Source: Flavobacterium sp. JAD_PAG50586_2 | Lineage (GTDB): Bacteria > Bacteroidota > Bacteroidia > Flavobacteriales > Flavobacteriaceae | Length of the DNA stretch: 64,000 nucleotides | Assembly (NCBI GenBank): GCA_023213215.1 | Contig: CP096136.1 | Span: 3,038,001-3,102,000 of the forward strand | Direction: 5' to 3' | Part shown: positions 29,459 through 38,329 of the stretch, piece after piece | Layout: the number at the start of each line of letters is the position of its first letter | Position numbering within the stretch: the stretch's first letter is position 1 | Notes under the pieces: model-generated | Databases searched by the model: none | What the model was told of the DNA's origin: nothing | The model's input: only the letters and a program-made list of their open reading frames with translations | Position numbers and translations under genes: made by a program

Positions 29459-29833
29459 ATGATAAAGAGAATTGACGCGACACAAGAGGCAAAAGAACTT
29501 ATCCAAACATTAAAGGATTTACACGGCGATTTAATGTTCTATCAGGCCGGAGGATGTTGTGAAGGAACCCAGCCGCAATGCTTTGAAAAAGGCGGATTTT
29601 ATCAGCGAATGGGAGATGTCTGTATCGGAACTATTGAAGATACGGAGTTTTGGGTCGATAAGGATTTGTTTGAATACTGGAAGCACGCCCATTTTACCTT
29701 AAAGGTTATCGATGCTTTTGGTGTAGGCGGATTTTCATTGGAAACACCATTAAAGAAAACCTTCCAGATCGAATACCGCATTTTTACCGAAGCGGAAGAA
29801 CAGGATTTAGAGCCTGTAACTTATATCGAATAA
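29459..29833 (+). CDS. DUF779 domain-containing protein
   Basis: Small protein of 124 aa in the DUF779 family, almost always encoded beside an ExaC-type aldehyde dehydrogenase, as here (51 bp downstream). Three Cys lie in a conserved segment, QAGGCCEGTQPQC (residues about 31-43), suggesting metal or redox chemistry; the biochemical role is not established. The start ATG 29459 gives the usual IDATQEAKELIQ N-terminus. Confidence 0.9.
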   Translation: MIKRIDATQEAKELIQTLKDLHGDLMFYQAGGCCEGTQPQCFEKGGFYQRMGDVCIGTIEDTEFWVDKDLFEYWKHAHFTLKVIDAFGVGGFSLETPLKKTFQIEYRIFTEAEEQDLEPVTYIE

Positions 29834-30065
29834 CGTTTCGCGGCTTCAACAAGTGGTGACGAACCAAAACCAAGCCTTTAAATTAAAAACCTTTTTCTAT
29901 TTCTGATAAATACCATGCCTCGCCATTTCTTGAATACTGTGGCAGTTTTTATTTTTGTCTTGCGGTCTTTTTGTATTGGGCAATATGGTAAAACTGTTTC
30001 AATATTTTCAATTGTCAGGAATGGATTGAATAAAACTGTAAACAAACAACAGAGAAGTTATTTTC
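29834..30065. other. Gene-free region, 232 bp
   Basis: No ORF or clear terminator. It begins with a GC-richer patch (cgtttcgcggcttc) unlike the neighbouring DNA, which may be a scar of the recombination that brought in the minus-strand genes to the right. Confidence 0.35.
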
Positions 30066-30587
30066 TTATTTAGTGTTTACGTCAATTTCAAATAAACTTA
30101 CTGTTGCGTTGTCATAATGCGCAGGAAGTCCTTCAGTGTTTTTAAGTTTCAGTAAACCTAAAAACTCAAAGCCACATTTTGTGTAGTGATTAATTAATCC
30201 TGAATTATCGCCAACTGTATCCATTCTAATGAATTGTTTTTGATTTTCTTTAGTATATATTTTTGCCCATTCTACAATTTTGCCCACTAAATTTTGTCCG
30301 CGAAAATCGGGATTTGTTGCTATGCGGTGAATGTAAACAGCTGGATCTTCGTTACGTTCCTCCCAAATTTGTGGATCATTAAATGTTGTCGCCCAAACAC
30401 AAGCAATTTTTCCATCTGCAACTATTTTCCATTGTCTGTTTTCTGAAATTTCAGTTTCAATAAGTTCTCTATCAAATTCTGGCCAATGATGGGTAAATCT
30501 CGTCTTCTGAAAATCAGTGGCGATTTTGTATAAACGGAAAATTTCCTCTGTGTCGTTACTGCTGCTATTTTGTATTTGAAAGTTCAT
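30066..30587 (-). CDS. GNAT family N-acetyltransferase
   Basis: Acetyltransferase of 173 aa with the GNAT fold. Acetyl-CoA-binding motif A is seen in YIHRIATNPDFRGQNLVGKIVEWA (about 95-115), and motif B in HYTKCGFEFLGLL near 140. Substrate unknown. It is the last gene of a minus-strand run that includes a PhzF-like protein and an SDR; the 85-bp gap to the upstream gene suggests it may have its own promoter. Confidence 0.85.
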   Translation of the reverse strand: MNFQIQNSSSNDTEEIFRLYKIATDFQKTRFTHHWPEFDRELIETEISENRQWKIVADGKIACVWATTFNDPQIWEERNEDPAVYIHRIATNPDFRGQNLVGKIVEWAKIYTKENQKQFIRMDTVGDNSGLINHYTKCGFEFLGLLKLKNTEGLPAHYDNATVSLFEIDVNTK

Positions 30588-30672
30588 TTTTGATTTTCTT
30601 TTTAATTTTCTTTTATTTTGAAGCGAGTCGGTTACAATGACAATCGATATTTTGTTGTTTCAAGAAATTGTT

Positions 30673-31461
30673 TTATTCTATCCAAAAGTTCCCAACAGAA
30701 TAGGTTTTTGCTGTTCCGCTAATAATAACTCGGTCACCTTTGTCTTCACAATATAGTTTGCCCATTCGTTCCGAAACTTGTTGCCCATAAAGTACTTTTT
30801 TATCAAGTCTTTTTGACCAAAATGGCACTAAAGAACAATGAGCAGAACCCGTTACAGGATCTTCTAAAATGGATGCTTGTGGTGTAAAAAAACGAGAAAC
30901 GAAATCACAGTCATCTCCAATTGCTGTTACAATTATTCCGCCTGGATCAAGGTTGATTTGGTCAAACAATTGTCGGTCAATTTTAATATTTCTAATTGCT
31001 GTTTCGTTTTCATAAACCAAAACATAGTCTCTTGATTTTAAAATTTCCCTAGGTTGGATATTTAAAGATTTTGAAATTGTCTCGGGTAAAGTATCTGCAA
31101 TAGGCATTCTTGATGGGAAGTCCATTTTGTATAGTCCATCTTCAACTTTAACAATTAAGTCGCCACTTAATGTTTCGAAAACAATTTCATCTTTTTTGTA
31201 ATCTAAAATTGTCTTTAAACAATGTGCTGTTGCAAGTGTGGCATGTCCACACAAATCCATTTCAATTTCTGGCGTAAACCATCGCAAATGGATTTTTTCT
31301 CCTTTATCTACAAAAAAAGCGGTTTCTGCAACGGCATTTTCTTTAGTTATTTTCAACAAAATGTCGTCTGATAACCAATTGTCAAGAGGCACCACACAAG
31401 CAGGATTTCCACCAAAAATGGTATCTGTAAATGCGTCAATTTGGTAAAGTTTTAATTCCAT
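30673..31461 (-). CDS. PhzF family isomerase
   Basis: Protein of 262 aa with the PhzF/diaminopimelate-epimerase-like fold. The N-terminus LYQIDAFTDTIFGGNPACVV and the motifs NAVAETAFF (containing the catalytic Glu), WFTPEIEMDLCGHATLATAH and EDPVTGSAHCSLVPFW are all conserved in the family. The reaction is probably an isomerisation on a small metabolite; the specific substrate cannot be inferred. Phenazine synthesis itself is unlikely because no other phz genes are near. Confidence 0.92.
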   Translation of the reverse strand: MELKLYQIDAFTDTIFGGNPACVVPLDNWLSDDILLKITKENAVAETAFFVDKGEKIHLRWFTPEIEMDLCGHATLATAHCLKTILDYKKDEIVFETLSGDLIVKVEDGLYKMDFPSRMPIADTLPETISKSLNIQPREILKSRDYVLVYENETAIRNIKIDRQLFDQINLDPGGIIVTAIGDDCDFVSRFFTPQASILEDPVTGSAHCSLVPFWSKRLDKKVLYGQQVSERMGKLYCEDKGDRVIISGTAKTYSVGNFWIE

Positions 31462-31537
31462 TTTTCTTTTTATTTTATAATAAACAGCATATAGTCAATT
31501 TCTTTTTGAAAAGACTATATGCTGTAATTTTTGTTAA

Positions 31538-32146
31538 TTATGCATCAACAAGTATCACTTGACCAGTAATAAATCCATCAACCGAGCGCTCAAACGCTTT
31601 ACCAACCAATGCACTTGGTACAGGTTGAAATCCTGGCATCATATCGCCGTAAACATCCCAAGCCTCCGCTAAAACTGTTGGATTTACTGAATTTACACGA
31701 ATACCTCTTGGCATTTCGAAGGCTACACATTTTACAAAGGTATCAATGGCACCACTTGTAGTTGCATCTGCAATAGCAAAAGGAATAGGCTTTAAATTTA
31801 GTATACCTGTAATAAGCGTAAAGGAACCTTTATCAGCAATGTATTCCTGACCTATTCTAACAATATTGATTTGCCCCATCATTTTACTCATTACTGTAGT
31901 CATCCATTGCGCTTCAGTCATTTCCTCGAAGGTTGCATATTCACATACGCCAACTGTATTCACAACTGCATCAAAGTGACCAACCTCCTTGAATAATTTT
32001 CTCAAAGATTCTTCACTGGTAATGTCAACTTGGTAGTCGCAACCGTCTTTTGAACGACCAGCTGTAATCACTTTGTGTTTTCCTAAACCTGTAAGTGCTG
32101 CTTTTCCCATTTTCCCATTAGCACCTATTAAAATTACTGTTTTCAT
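31538..32146 (-). CDS. Short-chain dehydrogenase, atypical
   Basis: Rossmann-fold protein of 202 aa. The nucleotide-binding loop is IGANGKMGKAALTGL (residues 7-21) and the structural motif VNTVGV (about 64) replaces the usual NNAG. Where classical members have the catalytic Tyr-x-x-x-Lys, this one reads TTSGAIDTFVK, so the Tyr is absent while the downstream Lys is kept; the C-terminal MPRGIRVNSVNPTVL is normal. This belongs to the Tyr-less small SDR group, whose activity is uncertain. It follows the Crp/Fnr gene by about 76 bp and may be controlled by it. Confidence 0.88.
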   Translation of the reverse strand: MKTVILIGANGKMGKAALTGLGKHKVITAGRSKDGCDYQVDITSEESLRKLFKEVGHFDAVVNTVGVCEYATFEEMTEAQWMTTVMSKMMGQINIVRIGQEYIADKGSFTLITGILNLKPIPFAIADATTSGAIDTFVKCVAFEMPRGIRVNSVNPTVLAEAWDVYGDMMPGFQPVPSALVGKAFERSVDGFITGQVILVDA

Positions 32147-32222
32147 CTATTTAATTATTTTTAATTTGAAGTGCAAAATTACACTCCTGCCCTACTAAGC
32201 ACGTAGGACATTTGTCTAAAAA

Positions 32223-32797
32223 TTAAATCGATGCTCTTATTCTACTTAAATGTCTTTGAGTAATTCCAAGATAGGAAGCTATGTAGTGAAGTGGAATTTG
32301 TTGCACAAATTGTGGATAGTTGTTTATCAAATCTACATATCGTTTTTGGGCGTTGGATTTTTGATGATTAAATATCCATTTTTCGAGTTCAACATATTCT
32401 TTTTCAGCAATTATTTTTAAAAAATTTAACCATTTATTGTTTGATTCCGCAAGGTTTTCTAATTCTTTTTTGAAATTGAAATTATTTCAGAATCGGTTAA
32501 AGCTTGTAAATTTTCTTCTGATTTATTCTGTGTAATAAATGAAGAATAAGCCACTAATAATGTATTGGGAAAGGTAAAACAATAGGTTATTTCTTCGTCA
32601 TTATTAGAATAATAGAATGATCGAAAAATACCAAAATTCACGAAGGAAAGCGTGGTACACATTTCATCATGTTTAATGAAAAAATCTCCTTTTTTTATCG
32701 TAGAAATAGTCGCTAAACTTATAAATTCATTTATTTCACTATCTGTAAATAAATTGTATTGTTTTAAGTATTCCAACAGTTGATTTTTCTTAAACAT
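32223..32797 (-). CDS. Crp/Fnr family transcriptional regulator (frameshifted)
   Basis: Regulator of about 191 aa split by one missing base. The N-terminal cyclic-nucleotide-binding-like beta-roll is at 32459-32797 (KKGDFFIKHDEMCTTLSFV). At a T6 run on the plus strand (32466-32471) the frame ends KKN-stop, while one more base continues as KKELENLAESNNKWLNF and on to a C-terminal helix-turn-helix (IPLHYIASYLGITQRHLSRIR) that stops at 32223. The organisation matches the flavobacterial Crp/Fnr proteins that control single neighbouring genes; here the SDR gene is downstream. It has no obvious cysteine cluster or heme motif. Confidence 0.85.
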
Positions 32798-32966
32798 AGT
32801 ACTTGTTTTAAGCTTTAATTCTATAATTCGTATTTATATTTTGCTGCTTTGCAAGTTAGCAATTACAAGTGTAGAATTTTAAATCCCTTTCAAATCATTG
32901 ATGATATAAAAAATATGACATTGATTTACTGGCTGTTTTTCTATAAAATCATTTGTACTTAGTTTA

Positions 32967-33731
32967 TTAAAAGACTTTACTTTCTCCATCATTTGGAATA
33001 AAAACCTTGTCAGAAAGTCCAATTTTTGAAACTTCTGCTTTTAATTGTTTTCTTGTTGTTGGACAATGATTTACAGCTTCTAAATGATTAGCGATTACTT
33101 GGTTTGGTGCATTTTTTACGAATTTTAAAATGTCGTCCATTCGCATTAATAAAGGTTGAAAAAGATCCAATTGCGCCGTTCCGCAAGCTACAACTGAAAT
33201 TTCAGGTTTTAACTGTGTTAATGTTTTATGCACATCATCTGTGTAAATAGTATCCGCACTTAAATACATCGATTTTTCATTCGGTAATTCGATGTAAAAG
33301 CCCATCACATTTCCCATGGGTTTTGCTACAAATCCATACCCGTGAACTGCTGGAATGCCTTGAATAATTCCACCTAAAAAACTGGTTTTTTCCAATAATC
33401 AACAGTTTGGGAAACATTTAATCCTTTTTTCTTAAGGTAGCTTCGTCTTTTATGCTACAAATAACAGGAATTCGTTTAGAACGTAGAAAATTCTCTGCTT
33501 CCTTGTCTAAATGGTCTGGATGCAGATGCGTAAGTAAACAATGTGTCGTTTTTTCAACTAAGTTCATTGCATTACTTGGTAAATCTACTATAGGGTTTCG
33601 TTGTGGTTTAAAACGAAAAAGTGTAAAAGTTGGTCCAGCTGTTCCTTTTTTCCAAGCATTGGATCAACAAGAATGACTTTATTTCCAGTTTCTATTACCA
33701 AAGTGGCGTTTCGCAAATGATGTACTTTCAT
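32967..33731 (-). CDS. MBL-fold metallo-hydrolase (two frameshifts)
   Basis: Metallo-beta-lactamase-fold hydrolase of about 255 aa. The N-terminus MKVHHLRNATLVIETGNKVILVDPMLG begins at ATG 33731, the metal motif THLHPDHLD lies near 33530, and AVHGYG, SADTIY and NHLEAVNHCP come from the intact 3' part. Two A-runs on the coding strand are each one base short: 33646-33651 (after DPMLGKK) and 33386-33391 (before TSFLGGIIQG). Adding one A at each gives an uninterrupted frame. It resembles UlaG-like or YtkL-like hydrolases. Its ATG overlaps the stop of the upstream Crp/Fnr reading frame (ATGA). Confidence 0.85.
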
Positions 33732-34375
33732 TTTCTATATTTTCTATTGAAAGTGCAAAGTTGCTCAATGCTAAAATAGATTCCATTGATTGAAATCAAG
33801 AAATTACATTTTTTTCTAATTCTGCTTAATGTTTCTGGTGTAATTCCTAAATAGGAAGCAATATGATATTGTGGAATTTGAAGTAACCAATCCGGTTTTG
33901 TCTTCATAATATCGAGATATAATTCTTCAGCAGTATTTACAAAATGGCTGAACTCTTCTCTTTCCTTATTAACCACTATTCTTTGGAAAATAGTTTCAAT
34001 AAATAGTTTGCCACATTGGTATTGATTGGTAAAAGTCAAGAATTTTTCTTTGGATAAAACCCTCAAATCTACATCAGTTAAACATTCTTGATGTTTTCTT
34101 GTTGCTGTGGAATGTGTAAACGAAGAAAAGTCGGTTATAAAACCTGAATTTGTGTAAAAATTTATATTTTTTTCTTTGTCATTGGTTGCATAAAATTCTC
34201 GGATAATACCTTGGTCTAAAAAACGAAGTTCATTTTCTATAGTTCCATTTTCTAAAATGATTTCTCCTTTTTTGAATGATTTAATAACAAAAGTATTTAC
34301 AAATTCTTCTAAACCTTCTTTATTAAAAGGAAATTCATTGCTAAAAAGTAAAGATAATTTGTCTGCTTCTGTCAT
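33728..34375 (-). CDS. Crp/Fnr family transcriptional regulator
   Basis: Second Crp/Fnr-type regulator, about 215 aa from ATG 34375 (MTEADKLSLLF). Longer in-frame starts run into the lipoprotein gene upstream and are not credible. It has the beta-roll (KKGEIILENGTIENELRFLDQG) and a C-terminal helix-turn-helix (IPQYHIASYLGITPETLSRIRKK). After RIRKK the written frame carries a 24-residue tail; one more A in the run at 33809-33815 would give RIRKKM-stop, the usual family end. It probably controls the MBL hydrolase gene next to it. It is a paralogue of the regulator at 32223. Confidence 0.87.
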   Translation of the reverse strand: MTEADKLSLLFSNEFPFNKEGLEEFVNTFVIKSFKKGEIILENGTIENELRFLDQGIIREFYATNDKEKNINFYTNSGFITDFSSFTHSTATRKHQECLTDVDLRVLSKEKFLTFTNQYQCGKLFIETIFQRIVVNKEREEFSHFVNTAEELYLDIMKTKPDWLLQIPQYHIASYLGITPETLSRIRKKCNFLISINGIYFSIEQLCTFNRKYRK

Positions 34376-34433
34376 TTTTATAGTTAAAGTTGTTTCTTCG
34401 GTTTGTTTCGGTAAAATTGCCACCAACTTACGC

Positions 34434-34883
34434 TTAGTCGTTGTCATAGGTCTTGAAAATGTATACTTTGTCATAGCGCCTGAAGTTTCCAACAGAATCC
34501 GATATAACCCTGACATTTTTTACCGCACTGGCTTCTATAGCTGTAGTTTCAAAATCATTGCTTTCGACTGCAATGCCATCAATGAGGATTAGCTGATTTT
34601 CTAACGGCTTACTGTTGTCGGCTATGGTCGATAAATTGACACGGTTTAGGATAGTGTCTTTTCGCGTAAGGTTAATTACTTTGCGTTCTTTGTCTATTTC
34701 GATTTTGCTGATGGCTCTCTTATCCAAAAAGAGATCCTTAATTTTAATAGTTTTCGTTTTATTGATTACAATAGAATAGCCATTCGACTCATATTCGAGA
34801 AGCCGTTTCCGCGAATATTCCATTTCGTTAGGATGACAGCCTGATAAGACAACCAAAAGGAAAAGAGTGGTGATGGATTTCAT
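34434..34883 (-). CDS. Hypothetical lipoprotein
   Basis: Lipoprotein of 149 aa: signal MKSITTLFLLVVLSGC with lipidated Cys16. The segment LILIDGIAVESNDF followed by IEASAVKNVRVISDS looks like the IDG...I..I.V...S turn of TonB-dependent-receptor plug domains, here without a barrel. It is 11 bp downstream of the AraC-type regulator gene, so probably in the same transcript. Function unknown. Confidence 0.65.
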   Translation of the reverse strand: MKSITTLFLLVVLSGCHPNEMEYSRKRLLEYESNGYSIVINKTKTIKIKDLFLDKRAISKIEIDKERKVINLTRKDTILNRVNLSTIADNSKPLENQLILIDGIAVESNDFETTAIEASAVKNVRVISDSVGNFRRYDKVYIFKTYDND

Positions 34884-34894
34884 ATTTCCTTTTA

Positions 34895-35815
34895 TTAATT
34901 CACGTGAAGCAACTGATATTGTTTGGGCGTAATTCCTTCATACTTTTTAAACAATCTGGTGAAGTAATTCGCATCTTCAAATCCCGACAGATAACAAACT
35001 TCATTAATCTGAATCGTTGGGTTTTTAAGCAGTCTTTTGGCACATTTTATTTTTTCATTCAGTACAAATTCTATTGGGCTCATGCCGATTTCCCTTTTAA
35101 AGAAACGATAGAACGAAGTGGTACTCATACAGGCTTTATCACTTAGGCTTTTGAGGTTGATATTCTCTTTCAGATTCAATCGGATGAATGCAATAACTTC
35201 GGATATCGGATTATTGGGATTAAAAATGCCTTCCTCAATAGATTTTGCGGTCTGCGTTTGAATGATCCTTATCAATAATTCCTGCAATGTCAAATCGGCC
35301 AAAGCATCTTTGGTAATTGATGTGCTCATGCATTCCTTGATTAATTTATTGATGGTCGAAGCCAAATCTACATTGTTATAGAAGAAATAATTCTGATAAT
35401 TCAACTGCCAATACCTATCGTTACCTTCTTTTGGATAACGTTCATTTAGAAAATCTAAAGTACCGGTTATCTTAGACTGATCGATGGCAAGTGCTAAGCA
35501 TTGTGTCGGATTGTGTTTTGTCGCTTCGGGAAAATCAATCTTCATTTCTACGTTGGATGGAATTACAACAGTTTCACCAGGTAAGTAATCAAAACCCGGT
35601 TCGTCAAAAAGATGCATTACCTTTTTACCACGCAACATGCTGGTTACTACCAAATCATTGAATTTCAACGGTACCAACTGTGATTCCTGATAGGTTTCGA
35701 AAAGATTCAGCTCACAATTGTTCAGCGAATAAACAGTGCGGTTTTCCACTAAAGTCTTCAGCGATTTTTCAGAGGACAATTGCGGTGCGCAAAGCAGGGA
35801 TCTTTGGTTGTTCAT
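34895..35815 (-). CDS. AraC family transcriptional regulator
   Basis: Regulator of 306 aa: an AraC_N-type ligand/cupin domain at about 20-180 (LPGETVVIPSNVEMKIDFPEA) and a C-terminal double helix-turn-helix at about 205-300 (NLKSLSDKACMSTTSFYRFFKREIG, then INEVCYLSGFEDANYFTRLFKKYEG). This form is commonly linked to ExaC-like aldehyde dehydrogenase plus DUF779, which lie at 27891-29833. I infer that it regulates them, and that the genes between were inserted later. A TTG-N17-TAAATTTA sequence upstream on the minus strand is a plausible promoter. Confidence 0.9.
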   Translation of the reverse strand: MNNQRSLLCAPQLSSEKSLKTLVENRTVYSLNNCELNLFETYQESQLVPLKFNDLVVTSMLRGKKVMHLFDEPGFDYLPGETVVIPSNVEMKIDFPEATKHNPTQCLALAIDQSKITGTLDFLNERYPKEGNDRYWQLNYQNYFFYNNVDLASTINKLIKECMSTSITKDALADLTLQELLIRIIQTQTAKSIEEGIFNPNNPISEVIAFIRLNLKENINLKSLSDKACMSTTSFYRFFKREIGMSPIEFVLNEKIKCAKRLLKNPTIQINEVCYLSGFEDANYFTRLFKKYEGITPKQYQLLHVN

Positions 35816-35892
35816 AGCAGGAATTATAACGAACTAAATTTAGGCAAAAAATGGTTACTCAAAGACAAACAACTGTTATAATTCGCAGAAAC

Positions 35893-36756
35893 TTAAATTA
35901 ATTCCTCCACATGCTTTTTGATATTCTCTGCGATTTTATGCGTAGGCAAATCGTTCTCATCACCACCAAACGGATCTTCGATTTCTTCCGCAATCAATTC
36001 TAAACTTGCTAAAACGTAAAAGATAAAAACGACAACAGGTGCTGTATAATATCCTAAGCTAAAGGAATAACCGAAAGGCAAAGTCATGACATAAAAGAAA
36101 ATAAACTTTTTGATGAATGCACTGTAAGAGTAGGGAATAGGTGTATTTTTGATTCGTTCACAGGCACCGCAGATTTCGGTAAACGATTGAATTTCGGCGT
36201 TAAGGATGATCAATTGGTCACCCGAAATTTTCTTGTCCAGATATAATTCATTGATTTTGCAAAACATTTTTTTTGCTACCTGATTCGGTTTGTGCTTGTG
36301 ATGGTCAATTTCCAAATCGACATCGTCGAATAATTGTTTGGTAACCTCTGTATTATTCAAATGCTTGTGAAGAATCATGGCGTAATTTGGAATCAGTTTC
36401 CTAAAATAATCTTTGTCTTTTTCATCCTGCAGGATAACTGCGAGTTTTATGGCGAAATTACGGCTGTTGTTTACCAAACTTCCCCATTGCCTTCTGCCTT
36501 CCCACCAACGGTCATAAGCTGTATTGGTTCGGAAAACCAGCAATAACGAAATCACGAAACCTAACATTCCGTGCATGATGGTAATGTTTTTTACATAGCT
36601 GTTTTCGGCAATTTTCCAAAATTCCACTTCCATATACCCAATAAACGCAGCATAAACACCTATTGCAACCATGATTGGAAAAAGTGTCCGAACCGTATCG
36701 GCTTTGTGGAATCGGAAAATAAAGGTAAACCAGTCTTTGGTGTTGTAGGATATCAT
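35893..36756 (-). CDS. Bestrophin-like anion channel
   Basis: Bestrophin/UPF0187 family membrane protein, about 287 aa from ATG 36756 (MISYNTKDWFTFIF); the 10-residue upstream extension is not conserved. It has four hydrophobic segments; conserved pieces are LLVFRTNTAYDRWWEGRRQWGSLVNNSRNFA (about 60-90), NTPIPYSYSAFIKKF and the late acidic EIEDPFGGDENDLP, which in the family forms the calcium-binding/gating belt. Bacterial members conduct cations or anions; the physiological role is unclear. Confidence 0.92.
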   Translation of the reverse strand: MISYNTKDWFTFIFRFHKADTVRTLFPIMVAIGVYAAFIGYMEVEFWKIAENSYVKNITIMHGMLGFVISLLLVFRTNTAYDRWWEGRRQWGSLVNNSRNFAIKLAVILQDEKDKDYFRKLIPNYAMILHKHLNNTEVTKQLFDDVDLEIDHHKHKPNQVAKKMFCKINELYLDKKISGDQLIILNAEIQSFTEICGACERIKNTPIPYSYSAFIKKFIFFYVMTLPFGYSFSLGYYTAPVVVFIFYVLASLELIAEEIEDPFGGDENDLPTHKIAENIKKHVEELI

Positions 36757-36834
36757 TTTGACTTTGAATTTAGGCCAAAAATACAAAAAGATGTTCTGTT
36801 TATGTGGGAGATCTAAATGGTTTTTATGGATAGT

Positions 36835-38232
36835 CTATTTTATTATATTGTTTGGGAATTTTTTCTTCATTAAATCTTCAACACTGGATTGATGCCTGTT
36901 AATGATAATAAGTTTCGTTCTGTCACGAAGCGTAACTACTTCTATAAACTCCTTTTTATAATTCATTTTTCTTTCCTTCAATTCTGTAAAACTATTTTTA
37001 AGTAAGCCTAATTTTTGTTTATGGTCAATAGAAATTACAAAGCACTTTGTTAATGGATTATCTTTTGCTTTTTCTATTTCTGATAAAGATATATTGCTGG
37101 ATAACCTGTTATTTGAATAAAAACGGAATGTTTTTTTGAGATATTGCAGGTCACTTCTTGTATCTGCAACAAGATATCGATACATAAATAAATGGCCTAA
37201 TTCATTATTCCAACCAGAAAAATTCATGTCGTATAAATGAACATAGGTTTTTACAAAATCTTCGTCGATGGCTTTTTTGTTTTCAATATACTGCTTTACC
37301 GTCGGATAAATTGTTTTTGACATCTCAGAAATATATTTATTTCCATACCAATCATCTTCCTCTATTTTCCCATTAAGCTGTTCCATAATGTAGGCATTTC
37401 CTAATGAGGTAGCAAGAACTTCATTAAGTAATAACAAAGCATATTGACTGTTTGGTGAATTTGTTTTATTAAACCATTGTTGAATATTATTTTTTAATTC
37501 AAGTGATTGATTGTCATATGCGATATGATATATTTCGTGCATAGCGACGCTAAAGAATGATTTGTGGTCTTTCAGATTCAGCATTGCTTCACAAACGGCT
37601 ACATTAAAAAATGCTCTTGCTCCTAAGTTTCCTTTGTCAAGTGAAGGCAGGAGGTTTAGTTCAAAAGGTATGCTTTTATCCCAGTTGGTATTATAAAATG
37701 ATAACCCTATTTGAAAGAAACCTGAAAATTGATTGTTATTAACGTAGTTTAAAAGATTCTCTTTCTGGTCTTGAAGCGCGGCAATATTAGGCTGGATTAC
37801 TAACTCGTGATATATGGGTTGAAATTTTTCTATCGTTTCAGAGAAAGCAATTAAGTCTTCATTTGGAATGATACCCACAGACTTATTTTTGAATTCTTGT
37901 ATGGTTTGGCTGGTTGCTAAATTTTTTTCTAATAAATCAACAGACATCATCGCTACTTTTAGGGGTAATGGATATTGATCGTAGGTGTAAGTATAATTTA
38001 AACGGATTTTTTCAAAATCCAAAATCAACTTTCTGTAATTTTCTGTATTATACTTTGAGTTTGTGTAAATTGACTTTAAAGCATTATCTGGGTAATTCTC
38101 CGATATTTTGGCAAGGAAATCATAAGTTGCATATGGTTCTGAACTATGTAACTTAAATTCTACTCGATCTTGTGCTAAAAGAGTTAGAGTATTGGTGACC
38201 AGGCAAATTATAGTTATAAATGTTTTATTCAT
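36835..38232 (-). CDS. Secreted HExxH protein, putative zinc metallopeptidase
   Basis: Protein of 465 aa with a Sec signal (MNKTFITIICLVTNTLTLLAQ). The motif MHEIYHIAYDN (about residue 226) followed about 38 residues later by LLNEVLATSLGNAY gives an HExxH plus distal Glu, the arrangement of gluzincin-type metallopeptidases (DUF2268/DUF5700-like). No family name is certain. The rest is largely helical. It is a single gene between the bestrophin and efflux loci and probably acts in the periplasm or on the surface. Confidence 0.7.
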   Translation of the reverse strand: MNKTFITIICLVTNTLTLLAQDRVEFKLHSSEPYATYDFLAKISENYPDNALKSIYTNSKYNTENYRKLILDFEKIRLNYTYTYDQYPLPLKVAMMSVDLLEKNLATSQTIQEFKNKSVGIIPNEDLIAFSETIEKFQPIYHELVIQPNIAALQDQKENLLNYVNNNQFSGFFQIGLSFYNTNWDKSIPFELNLLPSLDKGNLGARAFFNVAVCEAMLNLKDHKSFFSVAMHEIYHIAYDNQSLELKNNIQQWFNKTNSPNSQYALLLLNEVLATSLGNAYIMEQLNGKIEEDDWYGNKYISEMSKTIYPTVKQYIENKKAIDEDFVKTYVHLYDMNFSGWNNELGHLFMYRYLVADTRSDLQYLKKTFRFYSNNRLSSNISLSEIEKAKDNPLTKCFVISIDHKQKLGLLKNSFTELKERKMNYKKEFIEVVTLRDRTKLIIINRHQSSVEDLMKKKFPNNIIK

Positions 38233-38329
38233 TTCTTCTCAAATGTTTCTATATGGCATATATCTGTTTATACTCCTATAATTTCAGTATCAGTCAAATA
38301 TAGAAAAAATCCTTCAATATCTTTAATCT

